In this document: positions 16,892-23,839 of the stretch, piece after piece
Layout: every line of letters starts with the position of its first letter
Position numbering within the stretch: the first letter of the stretch is position 1
Assembly: GCA_900546465.1 (NCBI GenBank)
Contig: URCX01000007.1
Location: 1 to 23,839, forward strand
Length of the DNA: 23,839 nt
From: an uncultured Bacteroidota bacterium
GTDB taxonomy: Bacteria; Bacteroidota; Bacteroidia; Bacteroidales; P3
Direction of reading: 5' to 3'
Notes under the pieces: generated by a model
What the model saw: only the letters and a program-made list of their open reading frames with translations
Told to the model about the DNA's origin: nothing
Database searches by the model: none
Translations under genes and position numbers: made by a program

Positions 16892-19800
16892 TTATCTTAG
16901 CGAGTCTTTCAGCATAAGCAAACGATTGGTTATATTGACATCACTGACAGAGCCATCGAAATCAAGGCTCAAAAGATTCAGTTGAGGATATAATTGTTGT
17001 ATTCTGTTTTCCACTCCTCTGCTTATGATATGATTTGCTATGCAGCCGAAGGGTTGAAGACTTATTACGGCATCTGCTCCCGATTTTGCATACGATACTA
17101 TTTCTGCCGGAAGCAACCAGCCTTCGCCGAATTGGGTATAAAGGGGCAGTACTTCCTTTACTCCCTTTGCCAATTCATAAATATCTTCCAACTTCACCGG
17201 ATAACGGAACCGGGAAAGTATCTTATTGAACTTGCTTATTTCTTTATTGACGAGTTGATATAAGAAGTCGTAAACGAATTTCGGCATGAGACTTTTATCG
17301 AGTTTATTCTTCACATTGATTTCACGATTGACGAAACTCTGTGTGAAGAATGGTGTAAGCATTGGAGGAATGACTTCTATGCCTTGGTCGATTAACCATC
17401 GGATTAGGTTTTTATTGGCGAAGCCGTTGAATTTAAGGAATATTTCTCCCACTATTCCGACCTTTTTGCATTTTACCTCCTTATGTGGCAAGAGCTTTTC
17501 GAACTTATTCACTGCCTTTTCCAAGAGTTTGATAATTGCACTTCTGTTGCCGGCAAGCACCAAAGGTTTTGCTATCTCTATGAAGTCGTCTCTAAGCCTT
17601 TTTGCCTCCGCCTTATTTTCCGTTCTTACAACAGTGGAATGATAAAGCAGCGAAAGAGCGTCTCCGAACAACATGGCAGAGAATGCAATCGGCACTATCT
17701 TCAACCATGATAAAGAAAAGCCGGGTTGATTGTTCATCACAGCCGAATCCATTGTTACACTGATAACGGGAACTTGCTCAAAGCCGGCATCAACCAAAGC
17801 CTTACGGATAACGGCATAGTAACTCGAAGCCCTGCATTGTCCTCCCGTCTGGGTAATTCCCACTGCGGTTTGCGATAAATCATACTTTCCGCTTTGCAAA
17901 GCCTTTATCAAATCTCCCACAATCAGAGTTGCAGGATAGCAAACCTCATTATTGGAATACCTCAAACCGATTTCCACGGATTGTTCGTCGCTTTCCGGCA
18001 ATACTTCCAACTTATAGCCGCTCAATTCAAACACCTGCGGCAGGAAAGGGGAAGAATAATCCGTGAAAAAAGGGGCAAGAATCGTCCGCGGTTTATCTTC
18101 AAGCTCGAAAGTCTTCGTATCGATAAATGCAGACGGTTCATGATGTTCCGTTGCTTGTTTCAAACGAAGGCTTTCCAGCAGACTTCTTACACGCAAACGC
18201 ATGGAACCTATGTTGTTTATATCATCTACTTTTATGATGGTGCAAACCTTTCCGTAGCGTCGGAAGATATTTTCCACCTCATCAAGCAGGAATGCATCGG
18301 GACCGCAGCCGAAAGATGTGATTTGAATATAGTTTACCCTGTCTCCCTGTTGTGCCGTCCACTTTGCCGCTTTCACAATGCGATTCATGTAAGCCCATTG
18401 CGACCGCATGTAGGTATCTTTCATCTCTTCATCGGAAACATTTCGCAAAATGTCGTCACTCACCACCGTTGCACCGAGTTCGGAAATTATTGTGCTGAGT
18501 TTATGCTGTATAAGGCTGTCGCAATGGTAGGGTCTTGCTGCGAGTACTATTACCTGCCTGTTTTCTTGCGATGCTTTCTGTAAATACTCCTCTGCTTTAT
18601 GCTTCATGTCTGTTTCGTAGGCATTGCGAGCAGAGATGGCTGCTTGTAAAGCAAGTCTTATTTGCTTTCTGGTTACTTTAATCAAAGAAGGATAAAGTCT
18701 CGCAAGCTCTTTAATGTACGCAACAATGTTCTCGAACAACGAACTATCGTCTTTGAAATTGAAAACAGGATTGTCTATTCTGCAATCGCAGTTCTCTTTC
18801 AATTTAAATTGATTTTTGATAATGGTATTATAGGAAGAAACTATCGGACAGTTGTAAGAGTCTGCCGTTGTCTCGTCATCTTTCTTTTCATACACCACAT
18901 AGGGGAAGAAAATGTCTTTTATGCCTTTATTTACAAGGTTCTTGATATGCGAATGCACCAATTTGGCAGGGAAACAGATGTTTTCGCTCATCACATCGTG
19001 CAATTCCTTTTCGTAATCCTCGTATGTGGATAAATCACTCGGCACAAGTTCTATGTTCAATGAGGCAAACAGTGTTTGCCAAAAAGGGAAATCCTCGAAC
19101 ATATTCAAGACACGTGGTACGCCAAGGGTTAAAACAGGATTTTCAGGAGCGTTTCTTTCAAATACTCTGCCGAGTTTGTAAGCATAAATATCGTCTCCTT
19201 TTTCGCTTTTGGCTTTTGAACTGAAGACTTTCTCGCATTTATTACCCGAATGATAAGTTTTGCCGTTTGCAAACACATATTTGGTTACAAGGCATTTGTT
19301 TTCACAGCCGCGGCAGTGCAATTCCCTGCTCGTATATTCGGATACATGGAGTTGAGTTGTCATTTGCTCTTTCCGGTACTTCGTTTCTTTCATATAATTC
19401 TCGCAAGAACTTATGGCACATCCGTAAGCTCCCATAAGTTCAGGGGCAGAACTTCTGAAAACAGACTTTCCTGTCATATTCTCAAAGGCTTTCACCACAG
19501 CGTCATTCTTCATCGTGCCGCCTTGAACGACGATTTTGTTTCCTATATCGGCAGAACCTATTTTCAAAACTTTATAAAGACAGTTCTTTACTACGGAATA
19601 TGACAAGCCTGCGGAGATGTCTGCCACCGTGGCTCCTTCTCGTAAGGATTGTTTGACTTTCGAGTTCATGAATACCGTGCAACGAGTTCCCAAATCACAA
19701 GGATTTTCTGCCAAAGCGGCAAGATGTGCAAAGTCTGCGACCTTATAACCGAGTGAAGCGGCAAAGGTTTCTATGAAAGAACCGCAACCGGAAGAACAAG

Positions 19801-21139
19801 CTTCGTTCAGTTCTATTTTGTTCAGCACTCCGTTCTTTATGTACATGGCTTTCATATCCTGACCGCCTATATCCAAGATGAAATCCACCTCCGGACAGAG
19901 GAGTTTTGCCGCTTTGTAGTGTGCTATGGTTTCTACCATGGAATAATCCAAGCCAAAAGCGGCTTTTATCAGTTCTTCACCATATCCTGTGGAGCATGCG
20001 GCTACTATGTCAGGTTTGGCATTATGCCGTTCTGCTTCTTTCTGCAATCTGTTCAAAGCCTCCTGAACGGCTTTCAAGGGATTGCCTTCATTTTTGGAAT
20101 AATCGGAAAAAAGAATATTGTTTTCTCTATCTGTCAAAACCAATTTCGTCGTTGTGGAACCTGAATCTATGCCGAGAAAAGCCTCGGATGAAAAGCCGTC
20201 AAGCGTTTTGATACGATTACTGTTCCTCTTTTGTTTTTGCCATTCTGCCAATTCTTCTTCGTTTTTGAAGATTGGCGGCAGGCGTTTGCCCGATATGATT
20301 TTCCCGAAACTGCTGTTATCTTTCAATCTTCCTCTAAGCTCACTTAACTTCAAACAGTCGTTTTTGTCTGTCTTGGAGTAAAGACAGCCGATTGCCGGTA
20401 TGAGATTGGAGTAGTCCAGACGGATTATGTCTTCGTCCTTAAGATTGAGTTGCCTCTTGAATGCGTTCCGTAATGATTGTATGTACGTCAAAGGTCCTCC
20501 GCAAAAAAGGATTTGCGGCTTTATCGGCAAGCCCTTGGAGAGGGACGAAATCACTTGCAAGGCTATTGCGTTGAATATGGAAGCGGCAATATCTTCTTTG
20601 CTTACCGCTTTGGCTGCAAGGTTCTGCACATCTGTTTTCGAGAAGACCCCGCAGCGTGAGGCTATGGGGTGGATATGCTTGGCATTAAGGGCAAGTACAT
20701 CAAGTTCTTCTACCTTTACTCCCAGTACCACTGCCATTTGGTCTATGAATGCCCCTGTTCCTCCTGCACAATTACCGTTCATTCTCATTAAAGGCAGCCT
20801 GCCTTTGTTGAAAAAGATGATTTTGGCATCTTCTCCGCCTATATCTATAAGGGTATTTACATTCATGTCGTCGCTTTGTACGAAATTCGATACTGCTATA
20901 AGCTCTTGAACAAACGGCAAGCCTATTCGCTCCGATACTCCAAGTCCTGCCGAACCGGTGATGACTGCCTCTGCCTCACAATCACCCAAAACCGCCTCGC
21001 ATTCCTGTAATATACCGTCAAGGCATGCGGTAATATCGGCATTATGTCTTACATACTTTGAAAAAAGCGTCCTTTCATTATTATCTCTCACCACTGCCTT
21101 TGCCGTGGTCGAACCTATATCTATGCCTAATCTGTACAT
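16892..21139 (-). CDS. Large 2-hydroxyacyl-CoA dehydratase activase-like protein (double ASKHA, Fe-S)
   Basis: The 1415-residue protein contains two BadF/BcrAD-type activase domains in tandem. The first has 'GIDIGSTTAKAVV' (about 5-17), Cys124 in 'GNCAGGTGAF' and Cys163 in 'SRCGVF'. The second has 'GIDSGSTTTKLVL' (about 323-335), Cys448 in 'EACSSGCGSF' and Cys487 in 'TRCTVF'. The cysteines are 39 residues apart in both, as in the HgdC activator, where they ligate a bridging [4Fe-4S] cluster. The rest matches the DUF2229/activase-related region: 'CRGCENKC' (609-616), 'ENICFPAKLVHSH', 'LAARPYHCDSLIQHKLS', 'EVCYPATLIVGDLIKAL', 'TQTGGQCRASSY' and 'QPFGCIANH'. Such proteins use ATP to drive low-potential electron transfer; the partner is unknown. 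The start at 21139 begins the first domain and overlaps tetR by 13 bases. Confidence 0.9.
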   Translation of the reverse strand: MYRLGIDIGSTTAKAVVRDNNERTLFSKYVRHNADITACLDGILQECEAVLGDCEAEAVITGSAGLGVSERIGLPFVQELIAVSNFVQSDDMNVNTLIDIGGEDAKIIFFNKGRLPLMRMNGNCAGGTGAFIDQMAVVLGVKVEELDVLALNAKHIHPIASRCGVFSKTDVQNLAAKAVSKEDIAASIFNAIALQVISSLSKGLPIKPQILFCGGPLTYIQSLRNAFKRQLNLKDEDIIRLDYSNLIPAIGCLYSKTDKNDCLKLSELRGRLKDNSSFGKIISGKRLPPIFKNEEELAEWQKQKRNSNRIKTLDGFSSEAFLGIDSGSTTTKLVLTDRENNILFSDYSKNEGNPLKAVQEALNRLQKEAERHNAKPDIVAACSTGYGEELIKAAFGLDYSMVETIAHYKAAKLLCPEVDFILDIGGQDMKAMYIKNGVLNKIELNEACSSGCGSFIETFAASLGYKVADFAHLAALAENPCDLGTRCTVFMNSKVKQSLREGATVADISAGLSYSVVKNCLYKVLKIGSADIGNKIVVQGGTMKNDAVVKAFENMTGKSVFRSSAPELMGAYGCAISSCENYMKETKYRKEQMTTQLHVSEYTSRELHCRGCENKCLVTKYVFANGKTYHSGNKCEKVFSSKAKSEKGDDIYAYKLGRVFERNAPENPVLTLGVPRVLNMFEDFPFWQTLFASLNIELVPSDLSTYEDYEKELHDVMSENICFPAKLVHSHIKNLVNKGIKDIFFPYVVYEKKDDETTADSYNCPIVSSYNTIIKNQFKLKENCDCRIDNPVFNFKDDSSLFENIVAYIKELARLYPSLIKVTRKQIRLALQAAISARNAYETDMKHKAEEYLQKASQENRQVIVLAARPYHCDSLIQHKLSTIISELGATVVSDDILRNVSDEEMKDTYMRSQWAYMNRIVKAAKWTAQQGDRVNYIQITSFGCGPDAFLLDEVENIFRRYGKVCTIIKVDDINNIGSMRLRVRSLLESLRLKQATEHHEPSAFIDTKTFELEDKPRTILAPFFTDYSSPFLPQVFELSGYKLEVLPESDEQSVEIGLRYSNNEVCYPATLIVGDLIKALQSGKYDLSQTAVGITQTGGQCRASSYYAVIRKALVDAGFEQVPVISVTMDSAVMNNQPGFSLSWLKIVPIAFSAMLFGDALSLLYHSTVVRTENKAEAKRLRDDFIEIAKPLVLAGNRSAIIKLLEKAVNKFEKLLPHKEVKCKKVGIVGEIFLKFNGFANKNLIRWLIDQGIEVIPPMLTPFFTQSFVNREINVKNKLDKSLMPKFVYDFLYQLVNKEISKFNKILSRFRYPVKLEDIYELAKGVKEVLPLYTQFGEGWLLPAEIVSYAKSGADAVISLQPFGCIANHIISRGVENRIQQLYPQLNLLSLDFDGSVSDVNITNRLLMLKDSLR

Positions 21140-21792
21140 TTTGTCCCCTTGATGTCCTTTTGTTGTTCCGATTGCATATCTTCTTTCGGCACTAAAGCCG
21201 AAATAAGAACCTGTTTGATATGTTGCTTTCTCCTTACAAGGAAATCCTTCTTTTGTTCTTCTGAAAATTCCCATATATCGGTAAAAGGTCTTGCCATAAA
21301 AGCAAAGGCATTGAGCGATATTATGTCCAACATCAAATCAAATGCGTCCATGGCTTTTATTTTGCCCGAAGTCGCTCCCTTGTCTATTTCTTTCTGCAAT
21401 TCGTTCAGTATGCTGTACGCATTTTCTTTGACAAGCGTCTGAAAATTCTTGAATATCCATGGATTGTTTCTCATTTCTCCGAATAAAAACATAGGTATGG
21501 CAGGATTATTCTCCAAGAAAGAGAAATGAATGTCTATCATCTTGGCAATCTTTTCCTCGAGAGGAGAGTTGTCATGCGGTATGGAGGCAAAGAATCTGAA
21601 TACCGTTTCGGTTTCTTCCTGTAATATTCTTTCCAAAAGCCTTTGCTTTGTACGATAATAGTAATGTACCAAAGCTTGATTGCAACCTGCTTTCTTGGCA
21701 ATTTGAGTTGTCGAAACGGCATCAAAACCATGTTTCAAAAACAGTTCCTTTGCCGATGACAATATCTTTTTTTCCATTTCGTTTTCTTCCAT
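21127..21792 (-). CDS. TetR/AcrR-family transcriptional regulator
   Basis: The 221-residue product has a canonical N-terminal TetR helix-turn-helix ('ILSSAKELFLKHGFDAVSTT', 'IAKKAGCNQALVHYYYRTKQ', about 10-55) followed by an all-helical ligand-binding domain with 'IPMFLFGEMRNNPWIF' and 'DLMLDIISLNAFAFMARPF'. Such regulators are usually repressors released by a small ligand. The C-terminus overlaps the start of the large activase by 13 bases, so the two are translationally coupled and the regulator presumably controls the activase. A 19-bp dyad lies 23-41 bases upstream of the start (21815-21833) and is a good candidate for its operator. An ATG five codons downstream is a possible alternative start. 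Confidence 0.93.
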   Translation of the reverse strand: MEENEMEKKILSSAKELFLKHGFDAVSTTQIAKKAGCNQALVHYYYRTKQRLLERILQEETETVFRFFASIPHDNSPLEEKIAKMIDIHFSFLENNPAIPMFLFGEMRNNPWIFKNFQTLVKENAYSILNELQKEIDKGATSGKIKAMDAFDLMLDIISLNAFAFMARPFTDIWEFSEEQKKDFLVRRKQHIKQVLISALVPKEDMQSEQQKDIKGTKCTD

Positions 21793-21814
21793 TTTCTATA
21801 CCCTGTTTTAATTA

Positions 21815-21833
21815 TAGGCAGGCAATCTGCCTA
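21815..21833. promoter_or_regulatory. Candidate operator of the TetR regulator
   Basis: TAGGCAG (21815-21821) and CTGCCTA (21827-21833) form a perfect 7-bp dyad around GCAAT, 19 bp in total, the usual size for a TetR-family operator. It lies just upstream of the tetR start. On the reverse strand the sequence TATAAT (21816-21811) overlaps its downstream edge. Confidence 0.6.
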
Positions 21834-21930
21834 ACCTCTGTTTGAAAAGCCTGTAATAAAGCAATTCGTTTATCCGATTTTCCGACAAAATCGAAAAGAA
21901 AATTTCATCCATCTTTCTTTTCATCCGACA

Positions 21931-22004
21931 AAAGACCGTTTCGCTAAAATGAAAGGCCGAAAGAATTTCTTAGAACGGCCTTTCGCAAAATTGAAACGGC
22001 CTTT
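21931..22004. repeat. Array D of 21-bp-phased near-palindromic repeats
   Basis: Cores begin at 21931 (AAAGACCGTTT), 21952 (AAAGGCCGAAA), 21973 (GAACGGCCTTT) and 21994 (AAACGGCCTTT), exactly 21 bases apart. The middle pair flanks GAATTTCTTA and forms a perfect 9-bp hairpin (GAAAGGCCG 21951-21959 with CGGCCTTTC 21976-21984). Its 16-base loop is identical to that of array C, while the stem differs from C by a C-to-G change matched on the other arm. Confidence 0.87.
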
Positions 22005-22156
22005 CGTCAGAGCTTTTGCAAGAGACTGTTTATCCGCTCTTTACAGAAGATGAATTTTCCCTTCTTTTCAATTCGGCAAAACACGGAACAAATACCCGTA
22101 TTTCGCCGTCTCATTGCATTCTTATCAGGATTTAATAAGTCTATTAAATCAAAGTG

Positions 22157-22164
22157 CAAAGGTA
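22157..22164 (-). promoter_or_regulatory. Candidate leftward promoter -7 box
   Basis: The reverse strand reads TACCTTTG, a perfect TAnnTTTG match, with a TTGC 18 bases upstream as a poor -33 element. The first gene downstream is tetR, about 360 bases away. Confidence 0.4.
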
Positions 22165-22235
22165 ATAAGTTTTCCGTTTCCCGCAATGCGGAGAAAGAAA
22201 AAATCAGTTCAAAAAAAGAAGAAACACCAAGCTGT

Positions 22236-22625
22236 TCAGATAATGGAATTATATGGAGGGACTTCGTTCAAAAAGGTATATGTATTGTTTTTGTAGGCAA
22301 TCACGTATGTGGAAAGACTGTTGGTTATCATCAGATAAGGAGCTTGGAGTGCGTAATTATAGGAAGCAATCTGGTCAATGGTTTTCTGGGTGAGCTTTAC
22401 GTCTTTTCGTTTACACTCCACGAGCATAAACGGCTGTAGATTTTTGTCGTAAACAAGTATATCAAAACGCCGCAACATGGAATTGACCCTCAAACAACCC
22501 TCCACAGCCATGGAAGATTTAGGATAGGAGTATTTTTCCATTAAAATGCGGATACAATACTGTCGAACCTCCTCCTCAGGAGTCAGTTCGACATATTGCT
22601 TTCTTATAATATCGAATATCTTCAT
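22236..22625 (-). CDS. HsdR N-terminal-type PD-(D/E)XK protein
   Basis: The 129-residue protein matches the small stand-alone version of the type I restriction HsdR N-terminal domain. It shows 'VRQYCIRILMEKYSYPKS' and the nuclease-like core 'RRFDILVYDKNLQPFMLVECKRKD', giving the PD-(D/E)XK residues D55, E70 and K72, then 'QKTIDQIASYNYALQAPYLMITN'. In Bacteroidota such single-domain genes are common, conserved and not part of a restriction system; their role is not established. No HsdM or HsdS gene is near. The start codon follows directly on the stop of the outer-membrane barrel gene, so the two are likely co-transcribed. Confidence 0.88.
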   Translation of the reverse strand: MKIFDIIRKQYVELTPEEEVRQYCIRILMEKYSYPKSSMAVEGCLRVNSMLRRFDILVYDKNLQPFMLVECKRKDVKLTQKTIDQIASYNYALQAPYLMITNSLSTYVIAYKNNTYTFLNEVPPYNSII

Positions 22626-23839
22626 CTATTCATCGTTTTCGCTTGCTCCTGTCTCTCCTCCGCTTCCGTCATCAAGGCGTTTGGTTCTCTTGGCTTTGAT
22701 TTTGTTTATATCCTGATTGCCGAAACGATAACTGAAATTAAGAGTTATGGCTCTACGATAAGGTCTTCCGAAATTGAATGCCACATAATCATCGGCGATT
22801 GTCTTGCCCTGACGCCTCATTGTGCGGAAAACATCGGTGAAACGAAGAGAAAGTGAAGCCTGTTTGTTAAACGATTTCTTTATTGCTATATCGGAAAAGA
22901 AGAAATAAGCCTGTTCGCCCTGTATTGTCTTTCTCGGTGCAGAATATTGAGCAGAGAATTGAACGACCCAGGAATACGGCAAATTCATTGTGGAATTTAG
23001 TTTGGCGTCCCAGTTGAAGGAGTTTATCTCATTGTTGTTTACGAGAGTGGCATCTGTATAACTTCCGAAGAAATTGGCACTCAAATTGATCTTCCACCAT
23101 TTTGTTATCTGTTGGTCTATTATCAATTCAACGCCATAGTTGGAACTCTTATCGATATTGAGACTTGTCATTGCAAGTTTACCTTTATCGACCTCATCTC
23201 CCGCTATATCAAGCACCCAATCGAAGCCATAGCGTTTTGCATTTTCCTCCGTCCATAAGAAATTGAACCATGAAATACGGTTATTGGTCTGTCTGTAATA
23301 TGCAGAAGCAAAAACAGTTGTTTTAGGGAATATTTTGGAGTATCCCAATTCTATTGCATTGGTATATTCCGGGTCTATGTCGGGATTTCCGAAGCGTATA
23401 TATTCCGGATTCGACAAATCGACATTCGGCATCATGGTAAACATATTCGGACGGTTGATTCTACGGGAATAAGAAAACTGTGCAGATTGCGTTTGCGAGA
23501 TTTGATAGGATAGGTGCAGCGTAGGGAAAGGCGAAGTGTAGTTTTTCTCAAAAGAAACATCCTCTTTACCTATCATTTCCTTCGTTGCTTCATTTGTAAC
23601 CACCTCTCCTCGCAATCCTATCTGACCACTCCATTTTCCATACGTATAACCCAATGTGGCATACAAGGCATGTATATATTCGGTCGAGTTGAAAATATAA
23701 CTCGTTGCCGTATCCCTTAGCGAAGAACCATTCCAATAGTAATCGTAATCTGACTGTCGCTTGGTGTAATTGAGGTTATAGCCGGTTTCAAGACGAAGAT
23801 TTTTCGTGAAAGGCTGGGAATAGTTTATATTGACAACAG
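22626..23839 (-). CDS. TonB-dependent-receptor-like outer-membrane beta-barrel protein, C-terminal part
   Basis: The frame is open from the window edge to the stop at 22626, giving about 404 residues of the C-terminal part; the N-terminus is outside the window. The sequence is a run of amphipathic strands typical of the Bacteroidota outer-membrane beta-barrel family related to TonB-dependent receptors. Examples are 'SYQISQTQSAQFSYSRRINR' with 'NRPNMFTMMPNVDLSNPEYI', 'GNPDIDPEYTNAIELGYSKI', 'QASLSLRFTDVFRTMRRQG' and the final strand 'RRAITLNFSYRFG', followed by a short charged tail. The plug and carboxypeptidase-regulatory-like domains would be upstream. Substrate is unknown. A start inside the window is not supported, since coding sequence continues to base 23839. 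Confidence 0.9.
   Translation of the reverse strand, partial: VVNINYSQPFTKNLRLETGYNLNYTKRQSDYDYYWNGSSLRDTATSYIFNSTEYIHALYATLGYTYGKWSGQIGLRGEVVTNEATKEMIGKEDVSFEKNYTSPFPTLHLSYQISQTQSAQFSYSRRINRPNMFTMMPNVDLSNPEYIRFGNPDIDPEYTNAIELGYSKIFPKTTVFASAYYRQTNNRISWFNFLWTEENAKRYGFDWVLDIAGDEVDKGKLAMTSLNIDKSSNYGVELIIDQQITKWWKINLSANFFGSYTDATLVNNNEINSFNWDAKLNSTMNLPYSWVVQFSAQYSAPRKTIQGEQAYFFFSDIAIKKSFNKQASLSLRFTDVFRTMRRQGKTIADDYVAFNFGRPYRRAITLNFSYRFGNQDINKIKAKRTKRLDDGSGGETGASENDE

Larger units (their letters stand above)
21793..22235. other. Intergenic region upstream of tetR
   Basis: About 440 bases hold the candidate tetR operator, repeat array D and a TAnnTTTG box at 22157-22164. No gene is seen. If the box is used, the tetR-activase transcript has a leader of roughly 360 bases that includes array D and the dyad. 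CCGCAATGCGG at 22181-22191 is an 11-bp palindrome next to the promoter box. Confidence 0.55.

Noticed and set aside
21140..21274. A 45-residue N-terminal extension of the activase
   Set aside because: It overlaps tetR coding sequence in another frame, and the first activase domain begins exactly at the ATG at 21139.
22236..22625. Remnant of a type I restriction system
   Set aside because: The protein is a complete small HsdR-N-type domain of the kind commonly found alone in Bacteroidota. No hsdM, hsdS or truncated helicase sequence flanks it.

Overview
The window looks like chromosomal DNA from a member of Bacteroidota, most likely order Bacteroidales. The evidence is a large secreted protein with a type IX secretion (T9SS) C-terminal domain, a TonB-dependent-receptor-like outer-membrane barrel, the FtsK-LolA gene pair, a Bacteroidota-type TraR/DksA zinc-finger gene, almost no Shine-Dalgarno sequences, and several promoter boxes of the Bacteroidota form TAnnTTTG. 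No rRNA, tRNA, insertion sequence, phage or CRISPR array was seen.

Layout. (1) 1-1231, minus strand: a lipoprotein gene, frr (ribosome recycling factor) and the start of a TraR/DksA-family gene form one operon. It is read from a promoter near 1272 that lies back to back with the promoter of the next operon. (2) 1373-3600, plus strand: pssA, purS and a long queA-like gene are overlapping or nearly contiguous. (3) 3705-6200, plus strand: pyrH (UMP kinase) and a secreted C69 dipeptidase, closed by a strong intrinsic terminator. (4) 11452-6644, minus strand: comM/yifB, a 991-residue T9SS-sorted protein with a lamin-tail domain, and an 88-residue exported membrane protein. (5) 12466-11867, minus strand: a lone unidentified gene with its own terminator, the most accessory-looking gene in the window. 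(6) 16657-12706, minus strand: a secreted protein, ftsK and lolA. (7) 21792-16892, minus strand: a TetR repressor translationally overlapping a 1415-residue double ASKHA/Fe-S activase related to 2-hydroxyacyl-CoA dehydratase activators, with a candidate operator just upstream. (8) 23839-22236, minus strand: the C-terminal part of an outer-membrane barrel protein, then a small HsdR-N-type PD-(D/E)XK protein.

The most unusual signal is not a gene. Four intergenic regions (3629-3702, 6482-6534, 16755-16828, 21931-22004) carry the same kind of array: 11-bp near-palindromic cores (AAACGSCGTTT-like) repeated at exactly 21-bp intervals, i.e. an 11-bp core plus a 10-bp spacer, about two helical turns. 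Three of the four share a central spacer, GAATTTCTT(A/G), between opposed cores. In two of them the flanking cores form a perfect hairpin whose stem sequence differs between copies by a compensatory change while the loop is identical. I do not recognise this as a described repeat family.

Most of the genes are housekeeping: translation, nucleotide and lipid synthesis, division, lipoprotein transport. The TetR-activase unit, the lone gene at 11867-12466 and the repeat arrays are the parts that deserve follow-up. All family assignments were made by reading protein sequence and motifs without any database search.
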